Assembly (NCBI GenBank): GCA_009699765.1
Contig: WLNN01000024.1
Coordinates: forward strand, 1-12,391
From: Actinomycetota bacterium
Lineage (GTDB): Bacteria; Actinomycetota; Actinomycetes; Nanopelagicales; Nanopelagicaceae
Direction: 5' to 3'
Length of the DNA stretch: 12,391 nt
Positions 1 to 8,088 of the stretch are shown here, one piece after another. Below the pieces are notes generated by a model that was not told the origin of the DNA, did no database searches, and worked only from the letters and a program-made list of their open reading frames with translations. Both the position numbers and the translations under genes were made by a program. Numbering within the stretch: position 1 is the first letter of the stretch; every line of letters starts with the position of its first letter.

Positions 1-1
1 C

Positions 2-1039
2 GATCGAACCGCAGCCCAAGCAGCTGGAATATATACCGGCTTTTACCACTATGCAGTCCTACCCGATGTTTCTGCAAAATCAGCAATTATCACAGATGCA
101 AATGTGCAAGCACAGAAGGTTATTTGGCGGCTAGCCTCATTAGGCGGATATAACGAGTTAGACCTCCCTTACGCACTTGATATAGAAAATAGCTGCATCC
201 GCTATCGCACCAACAAAACTTGTGCCAAGCGTGCAACAAAGAGCGCTGTTACCTTATGGAGCAAAACTTTCTTGAGTGCAGTAAAAAGTAAGACAGGACG
301 CACTCCCATTGTTTATTCCTATCCTAATTTTCTCGAGAGCTCTATGGCGCGCGATAAAGAATTAGCGCAATATCCACTCTGGCTTGCGCAATATGCCCTC
401 AATCCAGCAATCAGTACGGCCGCTCCAGGCTTCAAAAATATTGGCTGCTATGTTCATTCGTGGACTACCTCTTCATGTAAATCCCAATGGAACATTTGGC
501 AATACACTTCTTGTGGAATTGCTCCTAAATATGGTGTCCCTGGTACGCGCTTAGATCTAAATGTATTCCGTGGAAGTCAAGACGAGTTTCTCGCTCTCGC
601 AACTGGTGCTTGGATTCCGGAAGAAATAGATCACATGCCAATCAATGAGACTTCAACGATGGTTCTTGATTACTCCGTTGCGACATCTACAGATAAATAT
701 GTTGTCTTTTCACTGAAGGTGTTACGTCCAGATAGTTCGCCCGTTGTAACCGGTGATGTGAAGTTCGTTTCTGGAGCCAATCCAACTGAATTTAAATTCA
801 CTCAATCTGTCGTAAGACAGACAAGCGGAAATTGGAAGATTGCACTTAAGACTGATTTAGCTGGAACATGGAATGGGCAATTACGATTTAGTGATCCATC
901 AGGAACGCATGCAGACGTTGCTTATCCGGTCATATTTACATTGGCCCAAGGCGTTAATCCAACTCCGAGTCCTGCTGCAAAGCCAACACCAACGGCGAAG
1001 CCAACGACTAATGGTTGCAAGAATCAGATTAAGAATTAA
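2..1039 (+). CDS. GH25-family secreted muramidase (lysozyme), 5' end missing
   Basis: The frame is open from base 2, so the gene starts outside the window; 345 residues are visible. The GH25 fold is recognisable. GFYHYA (residues 13-18 of the visible part) matches the family strand usually written GxYHFA. LPYALDIEN carries the Asp-x-Glu pair of the family's active site (codons 179-181 and 185-187). WNIWQYTS followed by LDLNVF (bases about 491-565) is the typical GH25 C-terminal signature. GH25 enzymes hydrolyse the beta-1,4 bond between MurNAc and GlcNAc in peptidoglycan. After the catalytic domain come about 105 residues rich in beta-type sequence, possibly an Ig-like domain, then a Pro/Thr/Lys tail. 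Export is inferred from the family; the signal peptide would lie upstream. The GTG at 104 is internal, since family sequence continues before it. The 3' end overlaps convergent glpD by 11 bases. It could be a cell-wall remodelling enzyme or a lysin acting on other bacteria. Confidence 0.88.
   Translation, partial: DRTAAQAAGIYTGFYHYAVLPDVSAKSAIITDANVQAQKVIWRLASLGGYNELDLPYALDIENSCIRYRTNKTCAKRATKSAVTLWSKTFLSAVKSKTGRTPIVYSYPNFLESSMARDKELAQYPLWLAQYALNPAISTAAPGFKNIGCYVHSWTTSSCKSQWNIWQYTSCGIAPKYGVPGTRLDLNVFRGSQDEFLALATGAWIPEEIDHMPINETSTMVLDYSVATSTDKYVVFSLKVLRPDSSPVVTGDVKFVSGANPTEFKFTQSVVRQTSGNWKIALKTDLAGTWNGQLRFSDPSGTHADVAYPVIFTLAQGVNPTPSPAAKPTPTAKPTTNGCKNQIKN
977..1012 (+). repeat. Tandem 18-base repeat coding AKPTPT / AKPTTN
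   Basis: Two adjacent 18-base units, 977-994 and 995-1012, share AAGCCAAC at 980-987 and 998-1005. They encode AKPTPT and AKPTTN in the low-complexity tail of the muramidase. Such Pro/Thr/Lys segments normally act as flexible wall-spanning linkers. Here the protein ends only seven residues later (GCKNQIKN region), so nothing recognisable follows the linker. Confidence 0.7.
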
Positions 1040-2687
1040 TCAATAAGGCAGCAAGTGCATCAACTTCTGCGCTAACTTGCTTGCGATACTCTGCAATAGA
1101 AGCTTTCTTCTCAGCCGCACCCCAACCAAGAACTGGTGCAATAAGAGATGCAATCTCATCAACTAATTCAAGTCCTGCTTGAGGCGCCTCAAATGCCAAG
1201 CGAGTGCGACGAGAAATTACATCATCTACAGACATGGCACCTTCATGCGTAGCTGCATAAACAATCTCTGCTTTGAGGTACGGCAGACCTTCACATAATT
1301 GTTTCGCTAGCTTTTTGTCATCTTCAATTAATTCAAGAACTTCGCTGATAAGTGATCCGTAGCGGTTAAGGAGATGAACAACGCTCTTTTCATCAATATT
1401 AAATTCGCGTGCAATCTGCGCGCTCTGCTGGACCAATGCAAAGTATCCATCTGCTCCAACGAGCGGAAGCTTCTCTGTTATGGAATCGCTAACCAAACGA
1501 CGCAGATCAGTTACAGCAAGGTCTATGGCATCTTTACCCATCACGCGATAAGTCGTGTACTTGCCACCAGCGATGCTAACAAACCCTGGAGCGCTGCGAT
1601 CCGTGGTGTGTTCGCGAGATAATTTTGTTGTTGCAGAGCCTTTGGTATTAGCAACCAAGGGACGCAAACCAGCATAAACACCAATGATGTCTTCTCGCTT
1701 GAGTTGCGGATCCAAGACTTTATTCGCTTGATCCAAAATGTATTGAACATCGGCACTGGTCGCATGAGGTTGAGCGCGATCACCGTCATATGGGGTATCT
1801 GTTGTGCCTACAATCCATTGATTACCCCAAGGAATCAAGAAGAGCACTGAGACTTCGGTCTTAAGGATGATTCCAGTATTGGATTTAACTGCGTGCCCAG
1901 GCAAGACAATATGAACACCTTTAGACATTGTTACGCCGTATCCAGGGGTTAATCCAAAGTTGGCATGCATCTCATCACTCCAGATACCCGCACACATTAC
2001 AACCGACTTTGCCCTGACTTTGATTTTCTTACCCGAAACAGTATCTATTGCCTCAACGCCTACAACTTTTTTGCCATCACGCAATAGTTGATTAACTTCG
2101 ACACGAGTTGCAATTGTTGCACCTTGGCGTCGTGCTGTACGAATAATTGTCATGGTATGACGAGCGTCATCTACTTGAGCGTCGTAATACTTAATTGCTC
2201 CAGTAACAATATCTTGGCGAAGCGATGGTGCGATTTCGGCAATCTTCTTTGCAGATAAGTGCTTATGCCACGGCAGGGCGCGCTGAAAACCACGGAGTAC
2301 GTCATAGAGCGCTAAACCTGCACCTACATATGTGCGATCTTTTAATTTTTCATGCAAGGGGTAGAGAAATCCAACTGGCTTTACAAGATGCGGACTGAGA
2401 GTTGAAACCATGAGCTCGCGTTCATGAAGTGCTTCGCGTACTAACTTAAAATCATATTGCTCGAGATAACGCAGACCGCCATGAATTAATTTACTCGAGC
2501 GGCTGGATGTTCCTGATGCGAGATCACGTGCTTCAACTAGCGCAACTTTTAATCCTCGCGATGCAGCGTCAAGGACTGCGCCTGCTCCGGTGACTCCCCC
2601 ACCGATAACAATGATGTCGAACTCTTCGCTGGCGAGGGCTTTGATAGCCGCATCGCGTTGCTCTGGGTTGAGTTCAGATGAAAACAT
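1029..2687 (-). CDS. glpD: FAD-dependent glycerol-3-phosphate dehydrogenase
   Basis: The protein has 552 residues, in the usual GlpD size range. It oxidises sn-glycerol-3-phosphate to dihydroxyacetone phosphate and passes electrons through FAD to the quinone pool at the inner face of the membrane. The N-terminal dinucleotide-binding motif is [10 protein letters not shown] (residues about 27-36), preceded by FDII and followed by the acidic VE that binds the FAD ribose. The family signature [16 protein letters not shown] lies at 61-76, and [10 protein letters not shown] at 167-176 is a conserved GlpD segment. The region after about residue 400 matches the DAO C-terminal domain. It is divergent from glpK across 44 bases, which pairs the two steps of glycerol catabolism. 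ATG 2687 is the natural start: the usual short lead-in precedes the FAD motif. I see no Shine-Dalgarno before it. The 3' end overlaps the convergent muramidase gene with no terminator. Confidence 0.95.
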   Translation of the reverse strand: MFSSELNPEQRDAAIKALASEEFDIIVIGGGVTGAGAVLDAASRGLKVALVEARDLASGTSSRSSKLIHGGLRYLEQYDFKLVREALHERELMVSTLSPHLVKPVGFLYPLHEKLKDRTYVGAGLALYDVLRGFQRALPWHKHLSAKKIAEIAPSLRQDIVTGAIKYYDAQVDDARHTMTIIRTARRQGATIATRVEVNQLLRDGKKVVGVEAIDTVSGKKIKVRAKSVVMCAGIWSDEMHANFGLTPGYGVTMSKGVHIVLPGHAVKSNTGIILKTEVSVLFLIPWGNQWIVGTTDTPYDGDRAQPHATSADVQYILDQANKVLDPQLKREDIIGVYAGLRPLVANTKGSATTKLSREHTTDRSAPGFVSIAGGKYTTYRVMGKDAIDLAVTDLRRLVSDSITEKLPLVGADGYFALVQQSAQIAREFNIDEKSVVHLLNRYGSLISEVLELIEDDKKLAKQLCEGLPYLKAEIVYAATHEGAMSVDDVISRRTRLAFEAPQAGLELVDEIASLIAPVLGWGAAEKKASIAEYRKQVSAEVDALAALLINS

Positions 2688-2731
2688 CGAGGGTATACCG
2701 ATTTCTGTATGTATTGAGTAGGCTTAAGGAT
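2688..2731. promoter_or_regulatory. Divergent glpD/glpK promoter region
   Basis: Only 44 bases separate the two start codons, so the two promoters must overlap or sit back to back. A perfect 8-base palindrome, GGTATACC, lies at 2692-2699, next to the glpD start, and the related GTATGTAT lies near 2708. Either could form part of an operator or of the glpD -10 region; this is inference. No clear -35 box was found for either side. Confidence 0.4.
2719..2724 (+). promoter_or_regulatory. Candidate -10 box for a leaderless glpK mRNA
   Basis: TAGGCT fits the actinobacterial -10 pattern TANNNT. Seven bases separate it from the glpK ATG at 2732, the spacing expected if transcription starts at the A of the start codon. 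The AAGGA at 2726-2730 is only one base from the ATG, too close for a normal Shine-Dalgarno, which favours leaderless translation. TANNNT is a weak pattern and could occur by chance. Confidence 0.35.
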
Positions 2732-4228
2732 ATGGCATTCGTAGGAAGTTTGGATCAAGGAACCAGTAGCACCCGTTTTATGATCTTTGATCAAAACGGA
2801 AAGGTTGTCGGGCAACATCAACTCGAGCACCGACAAATCCTTCCCCAAGCCGGCTGGGTCGAACACGATGCCGCAGAAATTTGGGAGCGCACTCAAGAAG
2901 TCATCTCAGGAGCGCTAAAACAAGCGAATTTACTCGGGTCGGACCTGCGCGCAATCGGAATCACCAATCAACGCGAAACAACAGTCGCCTGGGATGCAAC
3001 CACCGGTGCGCCACTTCATAATGCCATTGTTTGGCAAGATGTTCGGACAGCTGACTATCTTGAGTCTCTCAACGAAAATTCACGTGCAACTATCTCCTTT
3101 AAGACCGGTCTAACTATCGCTCCATATTTTTCTGGTAGCAAGATGAATTGGTTGGTCAAAAACTCTCCAGTCGTTGCTGCGGCTATCGCAAGTGGTGCTG
3201 CCCGCTTTGGAACCGTGGATAGCTGGTTGCTTTGGAATCTCTCTGGAGGAGTTCAAGGTGGCGTTCATTTCACCGACGTAACAAATGCGAGTCGAACGCT
3301 CTTAATGAATCTTGAAACTCTAGATTGGGATCAAGAGCTACTGGATATTCTTGAGATCCCTCGCGCTGTTCTGCCAGAAATCAAATCTTCCTCTGAGGTT
3401 TACGCGCAAACAAATCCACATGGACCATTTGGTGCTGCAGTTCCGATCGCGGGAATATTGGGAGATCAGCAAGCTGCGATGGTCGGTCAAGTCTGTTTCG
3501 ACCGTGGTGAATCAAAGACTACTTACGGCACAGGTAATTTCGCACTTCTTAACACTGGTACAGAAATTGTGCGAAGTAAAAATGGGCTCCTCACAACTGT
3601 ATGTTACAAATTTGGTGATCAGCCAGCGCGTTATGCGCTTGAGGGATCTGTTGCAGTAACCGGTTCTGCAATTCAATGGCTTCGAGATCAATTAGGAATC
3701 ATCACACATGCTGCAGATACTGAGGCGCTTGCATCTTCGGTTACCGACACTGCAGGTGTTTATTTTGTTCCCGCATTTTCTGGGCTATTTGCTCCATATT
3801 GGCGAAACGATGCGCGCGGCGTCATTGTTGGCCTCACTCGCGCAGCTACAAAAGCACACCTTGCACGCGCTGCACTTGAAGCAATTTGCTATCAAACCCG
3901 CGATGTAATGGATGCGATGGTTGCAGACTCTGGAGTACCAATGACGGAGATGCGAGTTGATGGCGGTATTACTGCCAACTCTCTCTGCATGCAGATGCAG
4001 GCAGATATTATGGGAATCGATATCACTCGCCCATTAATTACTGAAACAACTGCACTCGGTGCTGCGTATGCCGCTGGACTTGCAGTCGGCCTCTGGTCGG
4101 ATATTGATGAATTACGTAAGCAGTGGCAGCAATCACGTAGATGGAATTCAACTTCTACTCCAGAAAATCGTGCATCTGGCTACAGCCAATGGAAGAAAGC
4201 AATCGAACGCACCCTTAATTGGGCGTAG
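2732..4228 (+). CDS. glpK: Glycerol kinase
   Basis: This 498-residue FGGY-family kinase phosphorylates glycerol with ATP to sn-glycerol-3-phosphate, the substrate of the adjacent glpD. E. coli GlpK has about 500 residues. The N-terminal phosphate-binding motif is [10 protein letters not shown] (7-16). The glycerol-contact residues are present: Arg81-Glu82 in TNQRETT, Trp101 in VWQDVRT and Asp245 in GDQQAAM. The ATP-binding loop TTYGTGNF (263-270) and the C-terminal [11 protein letters not shown] (407-417) are also typical. I chose ATG 2732 because family homology starts there. An in-frame ATG at 2678 would add 18 unrelated residues and overlap glpD. galT follows after 21 bases, so glpK, galT and galK probably share a transcript. 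No glycerol facilitator gene is visible, so uptake must be encoded elsewhere or glycerol must enter passively. Confidence 0.95.
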   Translation: MAFVGSLDQGTSSTRFMIFDQNGKVVGQHQLEHRQILPQAGWVEHDAAEIWERTQEVISGALKQANLLGSDLRAIGITNQRETTVAWDATTGAPLHNAIVWQDVRTADYLESLNENSRATISFKTGLTIAPYFSGSKMNWLVKNSPVVAAAIASGAARFGTVDSWLLWNLSGGVQGGVHFTDVTNASRTLLMNLETLDWDQELLDILEIPRAVLPEIKSSSEVYAQTNPHGPFGAAVPIAGILGDQQAAMVGQVCFDRGESKTTYGTGNFALLNTGTEIVRSKNGLLTTVCYKFGDQPARYALEGSVAVTGSAIQWLRDQLGIITHAADTEALASSVTDTAGVYFVPAFSGLFAPYWRNDARGVIVGLTRAATKAHLARAALEAICYQTRDVMDAMVADSGVPMTEMRVDGGITANSLCMQMQADIMGIDITRPLITETTALGAAYAAGLAVGLWSDIDELRKQWQQSRRWNSTSTPENRASGYSQWKKAIERTLNWA

Positions 4229-4249
4229 CCGAGATAGAGTTACTCCATT

Positions 4250-5371
4250 ATGAGCACAATCAACGAGGTTAAAGAGCTTTCTGCGGGAGTAGTGCGCACA
4301 GATCGAACGATGAACGATGGTCGCACGATTCGCTATTACGACACTGCAGGGCAAACTCGTACAGTTGTTGATCAGCGCGAAAAAGAAGAGCAACCAGGTA
4401 TCGGCGAACTCCGTCTTGATCCGCTTGTAAACGAATGGGTCGCTATGGCTGCCCATCGCCAAGGTCGAATCTTCTTACCTCCAAAAGAACTTTGCCCTCT
4501 CTGTCCAACAACTGGTGAATTACTTACTGAAATCCCTGAAGCGCAATATGAAGTTGTTGTCTTTGATAATCGATCACCCTCGCTTCGTCCTCCTGAGGGT
4601 GATTTTGCTCTTCCTGATTTAGTAGGTGCAGATACCGATGAAGGTATTGCCGCTGGAAAATGCGAAGTAATCTGCTTTACAGGTGACCATGGCGGATCCT
4701 TTAAGACCCTCTCGCCACAGCGCGTACGTACATTGCTGGAAGCTTGGCGCGACCGCACAGCAGAACTTTCACAACTTTCTTATATCGAACACATCGCTCC
4801 ATTTGAAAATCGTGGAGAAGAAATTGGCGTGACATTGGCACATCCGCATGGGCAGATTTACGCATATTCATACCTTCCGCCTCGTGTGGTCAAGATGCTT
4901 GCTGTTGCTCGCGAACATAAAGAGAAGACAGGGCATATTCTTTTCGATGATGTTTTGGCACGCGAACTCCGTGATGGTGTTCGAATTATCGCTCGCAACG
5001 AGCATTGGGTTGCCTACACCCCATATGCATCCCGTTATCCATTTGAAATTCATGTGGTTCCACTTCAGCCTGTTGCAGATTTAACAGAACTTTCTCCTGC
5101 AGCCTGTGACTCTTTCCCTTCAATCGCAATAGAAGTTATGCAGCGACTCGATGGTGTATTTGGTATTGAAATGGCATATATCGCAGCTTGGCACCAAGCT
5201 CCTGTTCGCCAAGGTCGTGATGTCTTGCGTCTGCATTGGCAAATTACATCTGTACGCCGCGCACCAGGAAAACTGAAGTACTTGGCCGGATCTGAATCTG
5301 CGATGGGCGCATTTATTATGGATATGCAGCCAGAACAATCTGCTCAACAGTTAAAAGATGTAAAGCTTTAA
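4250..5371 (+). CDS. galT: Galactose-1-phosphate uridylyltransferase
   Basis: The 373-residue enzyme swaps UMP between UDP-glucose and galactose-1-phosphate, giving UDP-galactose and glucose-1-phosphate, the second Leloir step. The active-site motif is AHPHGQ, with His198-Pro-His200; His200 corresponds to the nucleophile that carries UMP. Cys82 and Cys85 in LCPLCP, His147 in GDHGG and His198 match the zinc ligands of the E. coli enzyme. FDNRSPSL (105-112) and FENRGEEIG (185-193) are family motifs, the latter just before the active site. About 50 residues precede the usual core, as is common in actinobacterial forms. It lies 21 bases after glpK and 3 bases before galK. No convincing Shine-Dalgarno precedes ATG 4250; a TAGAGT at 4235-4240 could be a -10 box, nine bases before the start, but no -35 accompanies it. 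Sugar specificity is not proven by sequence alone. Confidence 0.94.
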   Translation: MSTINEVKELSAGVVRTDRTMNDGRTIRYYDTAGQTRTVVDQREKEEQPGIGELRLDPLVNEWVAMAAHRQGRIFLPPKELCPLCPTTGELLTEIPEAQYEVVVFDNRSPSLRPPEGDFALPDLVGADTDEGIAAGKCEVICFTGDHGGSFKTLSPQRVRTLLEAWRDRTAELSQLSYIEHIAPFENRGEEIGVTLAHPHGQIYAYSYLPPRVVKMLAVAREHKEKTGHILFDDVLARELRDGVRIIARNEHWVAYTPYASRYPFEIHVVPLQPVADLTELSPAACDSFPSIAIEVMQRLDGVFGIEMAYIAAWHQAPVRQGRDVLRLHWQITSVRRAPGKLKYLAGSESAMGAFIMDMQPEQSAQQLKDVKL

Positions 5372-5374
5372 TTC

Positions 5375-6511
5375 ATGCCAAGTTTAGAGAATACATATCA
5401 AGAACTTTTCGGCCACCGAGCAGAGGTAATTGCTGAAGCTCCAGGTCGCGTAAATCTAATCGGTGAACACATCGATTACAGCGAAGGTTTTGTTCTTCCA
5501 TTTGCAATTGCTGATCGAACATTTGCAGCCATAGCGCGCAATAAAGATGGTTTAGTACGTATTGCTTCACAGCAGCGAAAGAATCGTATTTTTACAATTG
5601 ATATTAAAGATGTAAAACCTGGCAGTACAGGCGAATGGGAGAAATACGTACTCGGTGTTATCTGGACAATGGGAGTTACATCAGGAGTAGATATTCTCGT
5701 TGATGGACATGTTCCATCAGGTGCGGGGCTATCTTCATCTGCAGCTCTCGAATGTTCTGTCGCTGTAGGACTAAACCTCCTCTTTGACTTAAAGAAATCA
5801 CTTGAAGAAATTGCACGTGCTGCCCAGAAAGCCGAGAATGATTACGTTGGAATGCCTTGCGGAATCATGGATCAATCAGTCTCCTTAATGGGGCGCGAAG
5901 GTTCTGCATTACTGCTCGATTGTCGCGACCTTTCTACTGAATCCGTACCTTTCGATGTCGCCTCCGCTGGTCTGGAGCTCCTGATTATTGATACGCAAGC
6001 GCATCATGCGCTAGTTGATGGTGGATATGCAGAACGTCGTGCTTCTTGCGAATCGGTAGCGGCAAAGTTTTCAATTCCTTCAATGCGTCATTTAACAATG
6101 GATGTTCTCGAATCTCGTAAATCTGAAATCACTGAGACTGAATTTATTCGTGCCCGTCATGCAGTAACCGAAATTCAACGGGTAAAAGATGCCGTTATTG
6201 CTTTACGAGCCTCGGACTTTTCGACTCTAGGACGCTTGATTAACGAATCTCATTTTTCATTACGTGATGATTACACCGTTTCATGTCCAGAGCTCGATGT
6301 TGCAGTAGATGCATCATTGGCAGTTGGCGCACTTGGATCACGGATGGTTGGCGGCGGCTTTGGTGGAAGTGCAATCGCGCTAATAAAGGCAGATCAAATC
6401 GAGAGCGTGAAAGATTCGATTCGAAGTGCATATTCTGCAAAAGGTTTTAAAGCCCCTCGCTTCTTTACATCACTACCTAGCGCCGGCGCATCCGCCAAAC
6501 TTATTTCTTAA
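5375..6511 (+). CDS. galK: Galactokinase
   Basis: A 378-residue GHMP-family kinase, near the usual 380-390, that phosphorylates galactose at C1 to feed GalT. The galactokinase signature is GRVNLIGEHIDY (24-35). The GHMP ATP-binding loop GAGLSSSAALE spans 116-126, the catalytic Asp is Asp166 in GIMDQ, and the C-terminal glycine motif GGGFGG is at 326-331. In the signature the usual Thr of EHTDYN is Ile and the Asn is Ser, a small departure close to the sugar site. ATG 5375 begins three bases after the galT stop, so the two are almost certainly co-translated; no Shine-Dalgarno stands out. The stop overlaps that of the convergent protease in TTAA. galE and galM are not in this window. Confidence 0.94.
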   Translation: MPSLENTYQELFGHRAEVIAEAPGRVNLIGEHIDYSEGFVLPFAIADRTFAAIARNKDGLVRIASQQRKNRIFTIDIKDVKPGSTGEWEKYVLGVIWTMGVTSGVDILVDGHVPSGAGLSSSAALECSVAVGLNLLFDLKKSLEEIARAAQKAENDYVGMPCGIMDQSVSLMGREGSALLLDCRDLSTESVPFDVASAGLELLIIDTQAHHALVDGGYAERRASCESVAAKFSIPSMRHLTMDVLESRKSEITETEFIRARHAVTEIQRVKDAVIALRASDFSTLGRLINESHFSLRDDYTVSCPELDVAVDASLAVGALGSRMVGGGFGGSAIALIKADQIESVKDSIRSAYSAKGFKAPRFFTSLPSAGASAKLIS

Positions 6512-7617
6512 CTCGTACTGCTAGGAGTTGAACCAAGCACAGCTTTAAATGTCTGCTCTGCACCAGATGGCAATGTAACTGTGACGCTCACTGAGGCACC
6601 AGGAACCATTGACCGAATTCGCACTATTGCACTCTCGGTGGTTGGAGTCTTTACCCCATTGATTGCAGTGATTACAGAGCCCACTGGAATGCCAGCTTTC
6701 TCTGCAGCTTCACCTGTACTGAGGCGAGAGATCTTTGCTCCAATGCCTGTGTAAGTTGGGTCAAAATAGACACCCAGCACCGGACGAGTTGATTTACCGG
6801 TTGCAATGATTTCGTCGATAATTCTCTTTGCTTCATTAATTGGAATTGAGAATCCAAGGCCGATGCTTCCGCTGGTACTTCCAGAGCTAAGTGTTGCAAT
6901 TGCAGAATTCACGCCAATAATACGTCCCTGACTGTCAACAAGTGCGCCGCCTGAATTACCTGGATTAATTGCCGCATCGGTCTGAATTGCATTTACATAG
7001 GATTCAGCACCCGTTGAGCCAGTTGTAACTGGGCGATTAAGTGAAGAAATGATTCCACTAGTTACAGTATTTGCTAATCCAAGTGGTGAGCCGATTGCAA
7101 GAACTGGGTCTCCAACACTGACCTTTGATGAATCGCCAATCCCGATTTCAGGAAGATTTCCAAAATTAATCTTGATTACAGCGATATCGTAATTTGCATC
7201 GCGGCCAACAATCGTTGCCTTGTACTGATCACCGTTTAGGAGCTCTACAGTTATTGTCCCGCTGCTTGCAGCGCCTTCTACAACGTGATTGTTTGTGACG
7301 ATGTAGCTTGTAGTTGAACTAGATTTGTAGATTGAACCAGAACCATTTCCGCTTCCTGAAGAAGAAGTCACCAAAATTGAGACAACTGATGGAGTTACAA
7401 GAGAAGCGATAACTTTTGCATCAATCGTTGAAGAATTTCCAATAACAACGGCAGTTCTATTTGAAGGACAAGTCCCACTTGTTGCTAGATATAGAACTTT
7501 TGTCCTGTTATCAGAACATGCAGTAATTGATGGGGTTGGATTGATTGCAGCTGTTGCCACAGTTCCTGCGATTGCTATACCTGCTACAAATGCGATTACT
7601 GGTTTGAAATTCTTCAT
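6508..7617 (-). CDS. Secreted HtrA/DegP-like serine protease with one PDZ domain
   Basis: This 369-residue S1C-type trypsin-like protease is predicted to act outside the membrane in envelope protein quality control. The N-terminus has a positive start and a hydrophobic stretch (residues about 6-23, ending ATA), a likely cleaved signal peptide. The catalytic triad is complete: His111 in TNNHVVEGA, Asp144 in ANYDIAV and Ser222 in NPGNSGGAL. A PDZ domain covers about 279-362 (GVYF to the C-terminus). Between signal and protease lies a short segment with two cysteines, Cys34 and Cys50 (TACSDN to GTCPSN), which the HtrA fold does not require. There is no long cytoplasmic extension like that of some actinobacterial HtrA proteins. 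It is 57 bases downstream of the Rieske gene on the same strand, probably on the same transcript. AGGA sits one base before ATG 7617, unusually close for a ribosome binding site; I found no convincing promoter in the gap. Confidence 0.9.
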   Translation of the reverse strand: MKNFKPVIAFVAGIAIAGTVATAAINPTPSITACSDNRTKVLYLATSGTCPSNRTAVVIGNSSTIDAKVIASLVTPSVVSILVTSSSGSGNGSGSIYKSSSTTSYIVTNNHVVEGAASSGTITVELLNGDQYKATIVGRDANYDIAVIKINFGNLPEIGIGDSSKVSVGDPVLAIGSPLGLANTVTSGIISSLNRPVTTGSTGAESYVNAIQTDAAINPGNSGGALVDSQGRIIGVNSAIATLSSGSTSGSIGLGFSIPINEAKRIIDEIIATGKSTRPVLGVYFDPTYTGIGAKISRLSTGEAAEKAGIPVGSVITAINGVKTPTTESAIVRIRSMVPGASVSVTVTLPSGAEQTFKAVLGSTPSSTS

Positions 7618-7674
7618 GTCCTAAATTCTGCCCGTGCTTCCTGAGTTTTTCCTGTTATAAAAGGTTGAAAATCT

Positions 7675-8085
7675 TTAGGACTCGACGACCCAGGCGCCTT
7701 TAATGGCAACCTTAATGCTGGCCAATGGGGTCTCGGCTGGTCCCTTAATTGGCATTGCGCCTTTGAGGGGATCAAATTGAGCGCCATGACATGGGCACTG
7801 CAACTTCTTAGCGCTCTTGTTGTAGGCAACGGTGCAGCCCTGATGAGTACAAATCATGGAATAAGCGAAGACGCCGGCCTTGGTCCGAAAGAGGATGGCT
7901 GGAATTCCCTGCTTAACGGTTGTAAAAGAATAAGTGCCACCGACGGGAAGCTTTGAGAGTTTTATGACATTTGTTGTGGCGGCATCAGCTGCTTGCTTAG
8001 AAAATTTTGTTGGAATCGAAGAGATGGCGACCAACATCGCACCGCGTAAAGTTGCGCGGCGTGAGATGCCTTCGCGTTTGTTCAT
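7675..8085 (-). CDS. Rieske [2Fe-2S] protein with Tat-type signal
   Basis: A 136-residue protein made of a signal region and one Rieske domain. Box 1 is CTHQGC and box 2 is CPCHGAQF. Ligands by family rule are Cys79, His81, Cys97 and His100. Cys84 and Cys99 are also present, the pair that forms a disulfide in high-potential Rieske proteins of bc1 type. The N-terminus carries SRRATLRG, a twin-arginine motif, followed by a short hydrophobic stretch and an Ala-rich site (QAADAAT), so export in folded form by Tat is likely. No cytochrome b, oxidase or dioxygenase gene is nearby, so the electron partner is unknown. ATG 8085 is chosen because an in-frame ATG at 8112 lies inside the tRNA gene and would add nine unrelated residues. 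Only three bases separate the start from the tRNA 3' end. It could be an electron-transfer subunit or an orphan Rieske protein. Confidence 0.87.
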   Translation of the reverse strand: MNKREGISRRATLRGAMLVAISSIPTKFSKQAADAATTNVIKLSKLPVGGTYSFTTVKQGIPAILFRTKAGVFAYSMICTHQGCTVAYNKSAKKLQCPCHGAQFDPLKGAMPIKGPAETPLASIKVAIKGAWVVES

Positions 8086-8088
8086 ATG

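Noticed and set aside
104..106. GTG as the start of the muramidase
   Set aside because: The frame is open back to base 2, and GH25 family sequence (GFYHYA) is encoded upstream, so the gene is cut by the window edge.
1050..1080. GCAAGT...ACTTGC inverted repeat as a glpD or muramidase terminator
   Set aside because: It lies inside the glpD coding end, has a 19-base loop and no T-run.
2678..2731. In-frame upstream ATG that would lengthen GlpK by 18 residues
   Set aside because: The extra residues do not resemble glycerol kinases, whose conserved N-terminus starts at the second ATG (2732). The longer form would also overlap the glpD start.
2549..2896. Open frame of 115 codons crossing the glpD/glpK junction on the minus strand
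   Set aside because: It overlaps two certain genes in other frames and its translation resembles no protein family.
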